A DNA stretch of 64,000 nt from Pedobacter steynii (GTDB taxonomy: Bacteria > Bacteroidota > Bacteroidia > Sphingobacteriales > Sphingobacteriaceae). The position numbers and the translations under genes are program-made. Positions 52,960 through 60,948 of this stretch are shown here, piece by piece (within the stretch, counting starts at the first letter, position 1; every line of letters begins with the position of its first letter). Location: positions 186,001 through 250,000 of the forward strand of contig NZ_FNGY01000003.1 of the NCBI RefSeq assembly GCF_900103665.1, read 5' to 3'. Below the pieces are notes generated by a model that made no database searches, was not told the DNA's origin, and saw nothing but the letters and a program-made list of their open reading frames with translations.

Positions 52960-54411
52960 TTAAGCTTGTTGTTTTTTCTTTCTTTTCACCAGCAGGTAAC
53001 AGACGTATAAGAGCAGGATCCATCCCGGGATCAATTCAACGGAAACCTTCATTCCTGTGATCCACATGATCACTAAAATTCCGATCAGGAAAATCAGACA
53101 GATATAGTTCGACAATGGATAGATAAAAGAAGGGAATTTTGTTTTGATCTGTTCTTCTTTTTTACTTTTTCTGAATTTCAAATGGGTAATACTGATCATT
53201 AACCAATTGATCATTAAGGAAGAAACCACCAATGACATCAGGATTCCCAATGCTTTTTCCGGAATCAGTTTATTCACCACAATACAAATGGCGGCAAAAA
53301 TACTGGACACCAGAATGGCTTTTATAGGAACATGGTTCTTATTCAGTTTCTTTAGGAAAGCCGGTGCATTTCCCTGTTCTGCCAAACCAAAAAGCATCCT
53401 GCTATTGCTGTATACACAGCTGTTATACACCGATAATGCAGCTGTTAAAACGATCAGGTTAAGCACATTGGCAATGATACTGGTAAAATAAATCGTCTTT
53501 CCGAAAAGGTCAAACTGAAAACCTTTTAAACTCTCAAAAACCATTACAAAAGGGCTGCTGTCTGTCGTGATACTTTTCCATGGCGATAAGGAGAACAGGA
53601 TCACCAATGCACCTACATAAAAAATCAGGATGCGATAGATGACCTGATTCGTTGCTTTAGGGATTGTTTTCTCCGGATTTTCCGCTTCCGCAGCAGTGAT
53701 CCCAATAAGTTCCAGTCCGCCGAAAGAAAACATGATCAGCGTAATGGCTGCAAATAAGCCTTCAAATCCACCTTTTCCATCAGCACTAAACCATCCTTTC
53801 GCAAAAAAACCGCCATCATTCCAAAGGTTTTGAATGCTTGCTTTTTCCCCTCCGGTTCCACTTACCAGCAGGTAAATACCAAAAAGGATCATGGCAATAA
53901 TCGCCACGACTTTAACAATGGAGAACCAGAATTCGACCTCTCCATAGACCTTAACCGAGGTCAGGTTTAAGGCATTAATGGTCAGAAAGAAGAAAAGACT
54001 GGAAGACCATAAAGGAATTTCAGGCCACCAGAAATGCACATATATTCCGATCGCGGTTAATTCCGACATGCTCACGAGGATATACAACACCCAGTAATTC
54101 CAGCCAGATGCAAAGCCGGCAAATGAACCCCAATACTTATATGCAAAATGACTGAAGCTTCCTGATACCGGTTCTTCCACTACCATTTCGCCCAACTGGC
54201 GCATGATGAAGAAGGCAATGATCCCCGCTAAAGTATATCCTAAAATAACAGAAGGCCCGGCAAGCACTGCTGCTGGCCCGATGCCTAAAAATAAGCCCGT
54301 TCCTATGGCACCGCCAAGGGCAATTAACTGAATATGTCTGTTTTGCAATCCCCTTACCAGTTTTTGCTCCTCAGGTTTTTGCAGTTCAGATTTTTCGTCT
54401 ACTTGTTTCAA
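52960..54411 (-). CDS. APC-family amino acid permease
   Basis: A 483-residue transporter with 12 membrane segments. The signature IALGGAIGTGLFLGIGPA lies at residues about 31-48, the substrate-binding glycine-rich segment of amino acid permeases, and EEPVSGSFSHFA follows, as in the LysP/AroP/ProY-type AAT group. It would carry amino acids inward with H+. It is a single gene with its own terminator and 277 bp of AT-rich DNA upstream. Confidence 0.93.
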   Translation of the reverse strand: MKQVDEKSELQKPEEQKLVRGLQNRHIQLIALGGAIGTGLFLGIGPAAVLAGPSVILGYTLAGIIAFFIMRQLGEMVVEEPVSGSFSHFAYKYWGSFAGFASGWNYWVLYILVSMSELTAIGIYVHFWWPEIPLWSSSLFFFLTINALNLTSVKVYGEVEFWFSIVKVVAIIAMILFGIYLLVSGTGGEKASIQNLWNDGGFFAKGWFSADGKGGFEGLFAAITLIMFSFGGLELIGITAAEAENPEKTIPKATNQVIYRILIFYVGALVILFSLSPWKSITTDSSPFVMVFESLKGFQFDLFGKTIYFTSIIANVLNLIVLTAALSVYNSCVYSNSRMLFGLAEQGNAPAFLKKLNKNHVPIKAILVSSIFAAICIVVNKLIPEKALGILMSLVVSSLMINWLMISITHLKFRKSKKEEQIKTKFPSFIYPLSNYICLIFLIGILVIMWITGMKVSVELIPGWILLLYVCYLLVKRKKKQQA

Positions 54412-54688
54412 TGTATGTGGTATTGATTAATAATGACAAATGAGTATTTCAGCAAAAGTGTAAACTTATATTCATTTCAGCGATTAAAAGCTCAATTAAT
54501 TTAAGCTGTTTCCTCAAATACCAGGGGGAAAGTGCTATTCTACTTACTGAAGGACCTATTTTACCTATGAACAGATCTATTACATCTATATATCAATACA
54601 TATAGATACATAGATATATTTAAATAAATAAAATGCCCTGATATGGAAAATTGAATTTTTATGCATCTCAATTTTAAATCATAAAATT

Positions 54689-55372
54689 ATGGAAGAGCGT
54701 ATTAATGGTGCCAGTCTGAGTTTCAAATGTGAAGAAAAATGGGAGGCAATGAAAGCCGAAGGTGATGGCCGCTTTTGCGGAGTTTGCCAAAAGAAGGTCT
54801 ACGATTTAACGGATAAAAAAGCAGCTTATTTTCTTCAGATCATGCAGGAAAACAACAACAATGTTTGCGGCAGATTTACGGTTGACCAGCTTGTTCCTGC
54901 AGCACAAAGCCAAAGATCCGTTTGGAAAAGATGGGCGGTAGCCGCGATGGTTTTTATTGGCTTTGGAGCTACCGGACAGAAGGCAAATGCACAAGAGGAA
55001 CTCATGGGTAAAGTAGTAAAGAAAGAGACCAAGCCAGACCTGGGCAAAATGGTTGTTTTGGGATTCGTGGCACCCAGGGTGGTGGAAGATGCAGAATTAA
55101 ATTCCTTGCATGAATACCTGGTTATGAATTGCAAAGTCCCTGAATCCACAAATGGCAGATTAATTGCGTCGTTTAGTGTTAAAAAGGATGGCAGTTTTAG
55201 TCAGATCAGGCTTACTGAACAATTGCCTAAGCCTGTTCGCGAAGAAGTATTGAGGGCTATAAAAGCATCACCGAAATGGCAACAGCAAGGTCATGTCTCC
55301 GCTCAGACCTTACACCTTACCTTCAAACACGGGAAGATCGTGCCTTATGGCAATAAAAAGTCTTCTTCTTAA
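54689..55372 (+). CDS. Cys-rich membrane protein with TonB-like C-terminus
   Basis: A 227-residue protein. Residues 14-65 have a zinc-ribbon-like Cys pattern (FKCEEKWEAM, RFCGVCQKKVYDLTD), as seen at the start of several Bacteroidota TonB-family or carboxypeptidase-regulatory proteins. A membrane segment lies at about residues 83-101 (AVAAMVFIGFGATGQKANA). The C-terminal ~90 residues resemble a TonB C-terminal domain (NGRLIASFSVKKDGSFSQIRL, VLRAIKASPKWQ). It may be an energy transducer or a regulator of envelope function. No ExbBD genes adjoin. The functional call is tentative. Confidence 0.78.
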   Translation: MEERINGASLSFKCEEKWEAMKAEGDGRFCGVCQKKVYDLTDKKAAYFLQIMQENNNNVCGRFTVDQLVPAAQSQRSVWKRWAVAAMVFIGFGATGQKANAQEELMGKVVKKETKPDLGKMVVLGFVAPRVVEDAELNSLHEYLVMNCKVPESTNGRLIASFSVKKDGSFSQIRLTEQLPKPVREEVLRAIKASPKWQQQGHVSAQTLHLTFKHGKIVPYGNKKSSS

Positions 55373-55395
55373 AGACCAGGATTTGGCGGAAAGAT

Positions 55396-55438
55396 TAAAA
55401 AAGCCATTTCCTTTTGCGTTGAAAACAGCTTTTTTTTA
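55396..55438. terminator. Bidirectional terminator between convergent genes
   Basis: The arms AAAAAAGC and GCTTTTTT flank a 23-nt loop and lie between the Cys-rich protein stop (55372) and the hydrolase stop (55453). The A- and T-runs make it usable in both directions. Confidence 0.65.
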
Positions 55439-55452
55439 GATGGATCAAGATC

Positions 55453-56310
55453 TTAGCAATGGTTCCTGATCCAATTTAAAATGAGGTCTTTTGCCTGTTC
55501 AATATATTCAAATTTCTTCCCAAACATGTTGAGTCCTTTTATTCCCCAGGCATGATCTCCCTGAGGAAACACATGTAATTCAGCAGGAATATGATGTTGT
55601 TTCAGCGCTTCATAATAGCGTATACTGTTGAGCGGAGAAACAATGGTATCATCATCACTGACTAAGATTAACGCAGGCGGAGTATCTGGACGAACCTGTG
55701 TTTCGCAAGAGTAGCGTTCTATGGCTGACAGTTTTTCGCCCAATAGATTTTGACAGGTGTCTTTTTGAGTGTGCAGGCCCATTGAAATCACAGGGTAAAA
55801 TAAGATGGAGAAGTCAGGACGTGTACTGATTTCTTCTTTTAACTCTTCTGATTCTTTTGATTCTTTTGAGAACAGAGTAGCCGACAACGCGGCAAGGTGC
55901 CCTCCCGCGGAAAAACCAGCTACACCAATCTTGTTTTCATTTAGTTTCAATTTTTTGGCGTTTTTCCGGATATACCGGATGGATTCCTGAACATCATCCA
56001 GGGGAATTTCTTTGTTTCCATTTGGCATTCTGTATTTCAATACGATCCCTGTAATGCCGATCGTGTTTAGCCATTCTGCAAAATCGTAGCCTTGCGTAGT
56101 AATGGCTAATCCCGCATAAGCGCCTCCAGGGCAGATGATCACCGCAGCTCCTGTATTTATCGCATCGTCTGGACTATAAATGATCAGCTCTGCTTCTGTA
56201 ACATTGGTCAGTTCCAGGATCGCTTCCGGATTTAGAATTTCATTGCCGGATAATCCACTATTGGTAGGTGGATTTCCATTCCACAGGCTTAGTCTTTTTA
56301 CGTTTTTCAT
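55453..56310 (-). CDS. Alpha/beta hydrolase, esterase-like (BD-FAE/peptidase S9 type)
   Basis: A 285-residue hydrolase. The oxyanion region is IICPGGAYAGLA near residue 57-68, the nucleophile Ser is in VAGFSAGGHLAAL near residue 130-142, and the Asp and His lie in VSDDDTIVSPL and FPQGDHAWG. No signal peptide is seen. Relatives deacetylate or de-esterify carbohydrates. It is an isolated gene preceded by the dispersed repeat at 56359-56398; the nearest genes are a TetR-controlled flavin enzyme and a permease. Confidence 0.88.
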   Translation of the reverse strand: MKNVKRLSLWNGNPPTNSGLSGNEILNPEAILELTNVTEAELIIYSPDDAINTGAAVIICPGGAYAGLAITTQGYDFAEWLNTIGITGIVLKYRMPNGNKEIPLDDVQESIRYIRKNAKKLKLNENKIGVAGFSAGGHLAALSATLFSKESKESEELKEEISTRPDFSILFYPVISMGLHTQKDTCQNLLGEKLSAIERYSCETQVRPDTPPALILVSDDDTIVSPLNSIRYYEALKQHHIPAELHVFPQGDHAWGIKGLNMFGKKFEYIEQAKDLILNWIRNHC

Positions 56311-56358
56311 TGGAATATAATTGTTTTTTATCGGTTATGAAGCGATCATGATCTTTAT

Positions 56359-56398
56359 TCATTTCGTTATGTGATCTGTAAGATCATGATGGTTTCAT
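56359..56398. repeat. Dispersed ~40-bp repeat, copy 2
   Basis: This stretch matches 7898-7938; the centre TGATCTGTAAGATCA is a palindrome with 6-bp arms and a 3-bp spacer. It lies 48 bp upstream of the hydrolase start and 30 bp past the LLM oxidoreductase stop. Confidence 0.6.
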
Positions 56399-56428
56399 CA
56401 GTATATAATTGTTTGCTATCGGTTTCAT

Positions 56429-57466
56429 TTATTGATTTAAGGCTTTCCGGACCGCTGGTACTATTTTAGTCCCATATATTTCAATTGATTTCATCAAATG
56501 ACGGTGGTCAGGTGCACCTACATCCAGATGCGCTGAAAAGCGGGTGATTCCATAGAGTTCCTGTGCATACAGGATTTTGTCGATGGCCTGTTCTGCATCC
56601 CCAACAAATAAGGCCCCTGCTTTGGACCTGCCAAAGTCGTACTGTTCCCGTTGAAAAGGGAACCAGCCCCTGGTTCTTCCGATCCTGTCCATTTGTCCGG
56701 CATATAATGGGTAGTAGTATTCGCTGACTGCTTTCGCCTCCTGGCCAAATAAAGCATGCGAGAACATCCCCACCTGGAACGTTGACATATCATATCCAAA
56801 CTCCTGATAAGTTTCTTTGTACAAGTCGTACAGTGGCTTAAAGCGTTGTAAAGGTGTCCCTGCGACGATGGCAAAGACCAGAGGCAAACCCAAACTTCCG
56901 GCACGCACTACAGATTCCGGCGTTCCACCGGCAGCAATCCATACGGTAAGTTTATTATTTACCGCCCTGGGGAGTACCTGTTGGTCTTTTAAAGCGGCAC
57001 GAAAGCGACCTTGCCAATTGATGGTTTCTTCTTTATTGATTGCTAATAATAAATTCAGCTTTTCTTCAAACAGCGCGCTGTAATCCTGCAAATCGTAACC
57101 AAACAGCGGAAAGGATTCGGTGAAGCTTCCCCTACCCGCCATCAATTCGGCTCTGCCACCGGAAAGCAAATCTACCATAGCGAAGTTCTGGTAAAGTTTA
57201 ACAGGATCTGATGAACTTAATACCGTTACGGAACTGCTTAATTTGATTCTTTTCGTGATGACTGCAGCGGCAGCCAGGATAATTTCCGGGCTTGGCACGG
57301 CGTATTCGGGACGATGGTGCTCTCCTATTCCTAAAAGATCGATGCCGACTTCGTCGGCAAGCTTAATCTCTTCCATGAGTTCTTTCAGGCGCTGCTGTGC
57401 CGATTGTATTTTTCCGGTTGCCGGATCGACGTGTAAATCGCCGAACATACTGATTCCTAATTCCAT
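56429..57466 (-). CDS. LLM-class flavin-dependent oxidoreductase
   Basis: A 345-residue luciferase-like monooxygenase-family protein. It begins MELGISMFGDLHVD and has the LGIGEHHRPEYAVPSPEIIL and VTVLSSSDPVKLYQNFAMVDLLSGGRAELMAGRG-type segments (residues about 43-62 and 77-110) of this family, plus a flavin-binding WIAAGGTPESVVRAGSLGLP. It uses reduced FMN; the substrate is unknown. A TetR-type palindrome lies 23 bp before its start, shared with the neighbouring small gene and the TetR gene itself. Confidence 0.9.
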   Translation of the reverse strand: MELGISMFGDLHVDPATGKIQSAQQRLKELMEEIKLADEVGIDLLGIGEHHRPEYAVPSPEIILAAAAVITKRIKLSSSVTVLSSSDPVKLYQNFAMVDLLSGGRAELMAGRGSFTESFPLFGYDLQDYSALFEEKLNLLLAINKEETINWQGRFRAALKDQQVLPRAVNNKLTVWIAAGGTPESVVRAGSLGLPLVFAIVAGTPLQRFKPLYDLYKETYQEFGYDMSTFQVGMFSHALFGQEAKAVSEYYYPLYAGQMDRIGRTRGWFPFQREQYDFGRSKAGALFVGDAEQAIDKILYAQELYGITRFSAHLDVGAPDHRHLMKSIEIYGTKIVPAVRKALNQ

Positions 57467-57488
57467 ATATATGTGTTATTGTTATTCT

Positions 57489-57502
57489 AGAACAATCGTT
57501 CT
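57489..57502. promoter_or_regulatory. TetR operator upstream of the LLM oxidoreductase gene
   Basis: AGAACAATCGTTCT is a 14-bp perfect palindrome 23 bp before the start codon. The same sequence, with one change, recurs at 57839-57852, and a diverged form is at 58487-58500. The flanking sequence (TTATTGGTYAAAAAAA) is shared with the second copy, so a promoter is probably duplicated as well. Confidence 0.75.
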
Positions 57503-57519
57503 GTTATTGGTCAAAAAAA

Positions 57520-57822
57520 TTATCTTTTTACCTTTTCTTTCCAGATATCGAGGTAATCGTACGTGCTGTAAGCTTCTGTATCAAAAGCTCCCCAGGCCCC
57601 TTTTTCTATAGAAAGGTTGACTTCTCTAAGTTGGGAAGGTGGGAAATTCAGTGTAACCAGGTGTCCCAGACCAATCAGGACTTTCCAGCTGAGTACTTCT
57701 ACGTTTTCTGGTGGAAAGATCTCCCAGAAATTGTTATTGTTCATGATTTCAGCGATCGAATCCAGGTTTCGATGCTGTTGGTGTTTCAAAAGGTAAGTAA
57801 GGGTCATTTTATCCGTTTCCAT
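57520..57822 (-). CDS. Small protein of the TetR regulon, unknown family
   Basis: A 100-residue soluble protein beginning METDKMTLTYLLKHQQHRNLD and ending DIWKEKVKR. The sequence has a hydrophobic centre (VLSWKVLIGLGHLVTLNFPP) that suggests one alpha/beta fold, possibly a dimeric alpha-beta barrel like small monooxygenases; I cannot confirm it. It has its own operator-like palindrome in front, lies 54 bp upstream of the LLM gene, and is the gene next to TetR. A shared role in oxidising or detoxifying a small compound is the inference. Confidence 0.75.
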   Translation of the reverse strand: METDKMTLTYLLKHQQHRNLDSIAEIMNNNNFWEIFPPENVEVLSWKVLIGLGHLVTLNFPPSQLREVNLSIEKGAWGAFDTEAYSTYDYLDIWKEKVKR

Positions 57823-57838
57823 AGGTGCTATTATTAAT

Positions 57839-57852
57839 AGAACAATCGTTCC
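57839..57852. promoter_or_regulatory. TetR operator upstream of the 100-residue protein gene
   Basis: AGAACAATCGTTCC differs at one position from the palindrome at 57489-57502 and lies 17 bp before the start at 57822. The following 15 bases also match the other copy, so the entire promoter-operator block looks duplicated. Confidence 0.75.
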
Positions 57853-57887
57853 ATTATTGGTTAAAAAAAATCTGTTCTTTTAGAATG

Positions 57888-58463
57888 TTATTTTAAGCTA
57901 TCCAAGGTGCTTTTTGCCATTTGTTCTACCATTGTCCTGTCGTTGTATAAGGCTTGCATTTGCCATAAGCCGGCAAAGCTTCCCACGATAAATTGTGCCG
58001 ATTGCCTGGCATTTTTATCTATTGACATTTCCCCGGCTTGCTGTGCTTTTCCGATCAAATCTTCGAAAATGGAGATCAGGGCATTGCTGAGTTGTTTTAG
58101 TATTTCCTTGACATCATTGTCGAGCGGAGCCATTTCAAAAGATGATTTGACAATCATACAGACCTTTTCTTCTTCAAAAGATCGTTCAATTGCCTTTTTA
58201 ATGATCAGTTCAATGGATTTGAATGGTGATTTTTCTCCTATTGCAGCCTTTTTATATTCGCTGTAGGTCTCCCTGGCATAATTTTGTAAGCTTTCTATGA
58301 AAAGCTGGTGCTTGTCGCCATAAGTGTCGTACATACTGCCCCTATTCACTTTCATCTGGCTCACAAGGTCCTGCATAGAAGTGGCGTGGTACCCCTTTTC
58401 CCAAAATAAGTCGCGGGCCTTTTCCAGTTTTTCTGTAGGATCAAATTCTTTATTACGTGCCAT
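57888..58463 (-). CDS. TetR/AcrR-family transcriptional repressor
   Basis: A 191-residue regulator. The N-terminal helix-turn-helix reads LEKARDLFWEKGYHATSMQDLV followed by QMKVNRGSMYDTYGDKHQLF (residues about 13-53). The helical C-terminal domain (VEQMAKSTLDSL at the end) would bind an inducer. It sits 36 bp upstream of the second operator and has a third, diverged operator behind its own start, so it very likely represses itself, the small gene and the LLM gene. Confidence 0.92.
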   Translation of the reverse strand: MARNKEFDPTEKLEKARDLFWEKGYHATSMQDLVSQMKVNRGSMYDTYGDKHQLFIESLQNYARETYSEYKKAAIGEKSPFKSIELIIKKAIERSFEEEKVCMIVKSSFEMAPLDNDVKEILKQLSNALISIFEDLIGKAQQAGEMSIDKNARQSAQFIVGSFAGLWQMQALYNDRTMVEQMAKSTLDSLK

Positions 58464-58486
58464 AATGGAAGCAAAAGTAGTTATTT

Positions 58487-58500
58487 AGAACGAGTGTTCC
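58487..58500. promoter_or_regulatory. Diverged TetR operator upstream of the tetR gene
   Basis: AGAACGAGTGTTCC matches the two stronger operators at 57489 and 57839 except in the centre and lies 24 bp before the tetR start. It suggests autoregulation. Confidence 0.65.
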
Positions 58501-58807
58501 AATTAGTTTTATTTTGTTTGCGGGAATTGAGCCTGATTTTACATTTTATAAACAGAAATAATGGAGGGATAGGATTTTGGGACATTTGACCCTAGAATAT
58601 GAGTGGAAACCTCCCGACCTTGGCACTAAGATATCGGATGATATTCTTTAACTGAAGGAGGTTCGGATAACAACTTTTTAGATAAAATATAGGCCAGATT
58701 TAGTCCTATTATTTGGTGAATTGTTTTTCCGGGTAACTCAGTTTTTAACAACTGTAACTCACTCAGTTCTGAAATGGTAAAAGATGAATTTTTAAAGCCC
58801 CGGATAA
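58501..58807. other. 307-bp gap between tetR and the MauE-like gene
   Basis: No convincing gene. A 70-codon minus-strand frame (58626-58835) without a start codon is open but unsupported. Short repeats AACTCAGTT / CTCACTCAGTT occur around 58736-58770. Nothing else recognised. Confidence 0.45.
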
Positions 58808-59221
58808 ATGGTGATGTCTGTTTTAATATATACGATTATTGTATTGTTCATCGCGTTATGGATATATGCAGCAGTACCAAAATTACGCAACATAAAGTAT
58901 TTTAAGGAGGTTTTGAAAAGTCAGGCTATTCCTAAATGGACAGTGCCATGGTTGAGTTGGATGTTGCCGGTTGGGGAGTTAGGAACGGTGGTATTATTGA
59001 TTGTTCCGGAGACGAGATTGATTGGGATGTATATCTCTTTGTTCATGATGGTAGTTTTTACGGTGTATGTGAGCGGGATTATTTTTAGGGTTTATGATAT
59101 ATATCCGTGTCCATGTGGAGGGGTTTTTAGCAGAATAGGGTGGAAAAAACATTTCAGGGTTAATTTATTGCTGACGTTGATTGCAGTGGTTGGGGTAGTG
59201 TTGATGGAGATGAGGTATTGA
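58808..59221 (+). CDS. MauE/DoxX-like redox-associated membrane protein
   Basis: A 137-residue protein with four membrane segments (IIVLFIALWIYAAVPKL near the start, then WMLPVGELGTVVLLIV, MMVVFTVYVSGIIF, and LLLTLIAVVGVVL at the end). The Cys pair in YPCPCGGVFSRIGWKKHFR before the last helix is the conserved part of Bacteroidota MauE-like proteins. MauE proteins help form or rearrange disulfide bonds in exported proteins. It starts the cassette region: the first small Cys-containing gene begins 97 bp downstream. A functional link to the small proteins is inferred from adjacency only. Confidence 0.85.
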   Translation: MVMSVLIYTIIVLFIALWIYAAVPKLRNIKYFKEVLKSQAIPKWTVPWLSWMLPVGELGTVVLLIVPETRLIGMYISLFMMVVFTVYVSGIIFRVYDIYPCPCGGVFSRIGWKKHFRVNLLLTLIAVVGVVLMEMRY

Positions 59222-59237
59222 GTGTTTATTTGAGTAA

Positions 59238-59318
59238 AAAGGAAAGCCGAAAACCTTTAATAGAGTAGGAAGAAAAATAGAGTTTAAGCTTTTTAAGATT
59301 ATAAAAGCAATAAAAATT
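59238..59318 (+). repeat. Conserved cassette leader, copy 1
   Basis: About 81 bp directly before the first small ORF, shared with 59643-59723, 60081-60160 and 60609-60687. Shared blocks include GAAAACCTTTAATAGAGTAGG, AGTTTAAGCTTTTT and ATAAAAGC; the last two can form a GCTTTT/AAAAGC hairpin close to the start codon. Confidence 0.75.
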
Positions 59319-59558
59319 ATGGCTACATCATGGTTTGTGTACGACGATACGGGGGGTGTCTGTGATCCCCTAAACTATACAATTATTTCGGGAAATCCAA
59401 TTTGCCCTGCGCCTAAACGACGTCTTTGCGCAATTTTTGCAGAAATTCAAATGATTGGTGGGGTACAAAAGCCATATATACCGCCAGCATTATGTTCTGA
59501 AATTCATCTGGCCATATCAACGCTTATTGAATCCTCAAATGTACGATTAAAGCCTTAG
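59319..59558 (+). CDS. Small Cys-containing protein, cassette 1
   Basis: A 79-residue protein of a family I do not recognise. It has no signal peptide. Shared with its three neighbours are the start MATSWF, a DPxNYT-like segment, P-x-CPxPK, CAIFAEIQ, a RPVITxAL-like part, and the end ESxNVRLKP. This copy has four Cys residues (GVCDP, PICPAP, RLCAIF, ALCSEI), more than copy 3. Each gene has its own conserved leader. Role unknown; a product of a specialised secretion or maturation system is conceivable. Confidence 0.75.
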   Translation: MATSWFVYDDTGGVCDPLNYTIISGNPICPAPKRRLCAIFAEIQMIGGVQKPYIPPALCSEIHLAISTLIESSNVRLKP

Positions 59559-59642
59559 ATCATTCAATATATCCAATTTGAACAGTTAGCCAACTATGGC
59601 TATTACTTAAACAATTGCAAAACAAGTAGAGATAGCGCAAGC

Positions 59643-59723
59643 AAAAGGAAAAGCCGAAAACCTTGAACAGAGTAGGCAACAAATAAAGTTTAAGCTTTTT
59701 GAATTTATAAAAGCATAATGATT
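59643..59723 (+). repeat. Conserved cassette leader, copy 2
   Basis: About 81 bp with the shared blocks; here the first block reads GAAAACCTTGAACAGAGTAGG, less able to pair than in copies 1, 3 and 4. It ends at the ATG at 59724. Confidence 0.75.
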
Positions 59724-59957
59724 ATGGCGACATCATGGTTTAAATATATAGGGGGGCCGGTATGCAGTCCAATGAGTTATACTCAAATAACATTTCCGAC
59801 TTGTCCAAGCCCAAAGATACATCTTTGCGCAATCTTTGCAGAAGTTCAAATTATCAACGGAGTAACTAGACCAATTATAACTTCAGCACTTTGTACCGAG
59901 ATAAATATTGCTCTGTTGACTTTAACAGAATCAGCAAACGTACGACTTTGCCCTTAA
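59724..59957 (+). CDS. Small Cys-containing protein, cassette 2
   Basis: A 77-residue paralogue of cassettes 1, 3 and 4, starting MATSWFKY. The ATG at 59724 is chosen over one at 59718, because the leader alignment across the four copies places the start here. It has five Cys residues (VCSP, TCPSP, HLCAIF, ALCTEI, RLCP), the most of the set, and diverges most in its first third (KYIGGPVCSPMSY). No signal peptide is visible. Confidence 0.75.
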   Translation: MATSWFKYIGGPVCSPMSYTQITFPTCPSPKIHLCAIFAEVQIINGVTRPIITSALCTEINIALLTLTESANVRLCP

Positions 59958-60055
59958 AAATAAGATAGAAGATAATCGATCACCCTAAAAGGTAAATTAA
60001 AGAAATTTGTTTAAACAAAGGTTTAAAGTATTGCAAGACTTAAAACCTGGGCCAA

Positions 60056-60080
60056 GCAGAAAACCCAAAATAGAGTATGC
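60056..60080 (+). repeat. Partial leader duplicate before cassette 3
   Basis: GCAGAAAACCCAAAATAGAG, followed by TATGC, is a degenerate form of the leader block GCTGAAAACCTTTAATAGAG. It lies directly before leader copy 3 and suggests slippage or an older leader duplication. Confidence 0.5.
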
Positions 60081-60160
60081 AAAGGGAGCGCTGAAAACCT
60101 TTAATAGAGTAGGTAAAAAATAAAGTTTAAGCTTTTTAAGTATATAAAAGCATTACTATT
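60081..60160 (+). repeat. Conserved cassette leader, copy 3
   Basis: About 80 bp with GAAAACCTTTAATAGAGTAGG, AAGTTTAAGCTTTTT and ATAAAAGC ahead of the ATG at 60161. The CTTT-AAT-AGAG part can form a short hairpin. Confidence 0.75.
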
Positions 60161-60400
60161 ATGGCAACATCATGGTTTTCATATGATGATTCGGGTTCAA
60201 TTACTGACCCAATGAATTACAACGTAGTGAGTGGAACCCCAATTTGTCCAACACCAAAATTGAATATTTGCGCAATTTTTGCAGAGATTCAATTTATTAA
60301 TGGAGTTCAGAGACCCGTAATTACTTCAGCTTTACAGGCAGAGATCAACCTCGCTTTCTTGACAAAGGTTGAGTCCACGAACGTGCGCTTAAAACCATAA
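60161..60400 (+). CDS. Small Cys-containing protein, cassette 3
   Basis: A 79-residue paralogue. It keeps DPMNYN, PICPTPK, ICAIFAEIQFINGVQRPVI and ALQAEINLAF but has only two Cys residues, with the second pair replaced (ALQ instead of ALC). It is followed by its own hairpin terminator at 60426-60472. The sequence is closest to cassette 4. Confidence 0.75.
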   Translation: MATSWFSYDDSGSITDPMNYNVVSGTPICPTPKLNICAIFAEIQFINGVQRPVITSALQAEINLAFLTKVESTNVRLKP

Positions 60401-60425
60401 GTGTAATTTCTTAAGCGAAAAATCA

Positions 60426-60472
60426 GGGACAGGTCTAATTATATGTTAAAATTAGTTAGATCTGTTCTTTTT
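60426..60472 (+). terminator. Terminator after cassette 3
   Basis: Arms around GACAGGTCTAATT and ATTAGTTAGATCTGTTC, with a short loop, are followed by a T-run. The terminator after cassette 4 (60949-60991) has a related stem. Confidence 0.7.
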
Positions 60473-60608
60473 CCATTAAAGAATAATATTTCTACCTATA
60501 AATATTTAATCAACATAAATTACAAACACAAACCGTAAAATTAAAAATATTACCACAAATAACTAAATAGCAAGACTTAGATCGTACGAAAAATATTAAA
60601 AAATCTAC

Positions 60609-60687
60609 AAAGGGAGTACTGAAAACCTCTAATAGAGTAGGCGATAAGTAAAGTTTAAGCTTTTTGATTTATAAAAGCACTGAAATT
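60609..60687 (+). repeat. Conserved cassette leader, copy 4
   Basis: About 79 bp with GAAAACCTCTAATAGAGTAGG, in which CTCT/AGAG pair perfectly, then AAGTTTAAGCTTTTT and ATAAAAGC. It ends at the ATG at 60688. Confidence 0.75.
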
Positions 60688-60930
60688 ATGGCGGCAGCAT
60701 GGTTTAAATATGATTGTTCGGGTTCAATTACCGACCCAATGAACTACAATTTAGTAAGTGGGACACCAATATGTCCAACACCAAAAGTGCATCTTTGTGC
60801 AATTTTTGCAGATATCCAATTTATTGGGGCGGTTCAAAGACCTGTAATAACTGCAGCTTTACAGGCAGAGATCAACCTCGCTTTCTCGACAAAAATGGAG
60901 TCGGCGAACGTGCGCTTAAAACCCCAATAA
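60688..60930 (+). CDS. Small Cys-containing protein, cassette 4
   Basis: An 80-residue paralogue starting MAAAWFKYDCSGS. The ATG at 60688 is chosen by leader alignment; an upstream in-frame TTG at 60664 falls in the leader. It has three Cys residues (YDCSG, PICPTP, HLCAIF) and ends NVRLKPQ. It is close to cassette 3 and is followed by a terminator. The array ends here; the next gene is on the opposite strand. Confidence 0.75.
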   Translation: MAAAWFKYDCSGSITDPMNYNLVSGTPICPTPKVHLCAIFADIQFIGAVQRPVITAALQAEINLAFSTKMESANVRLKPQ

Positions 60931-60948
60931 TTTTCAAATGAAAACATC

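Noticed and set aside
58626..58835. A 70-codon minus-strand frame with fairly plausible composition between tetR and the MauE-like gene.
   Set aside because: It has no Met start, runs into the antisense of the MauE-like gene and I recognise no family; treated as chance.
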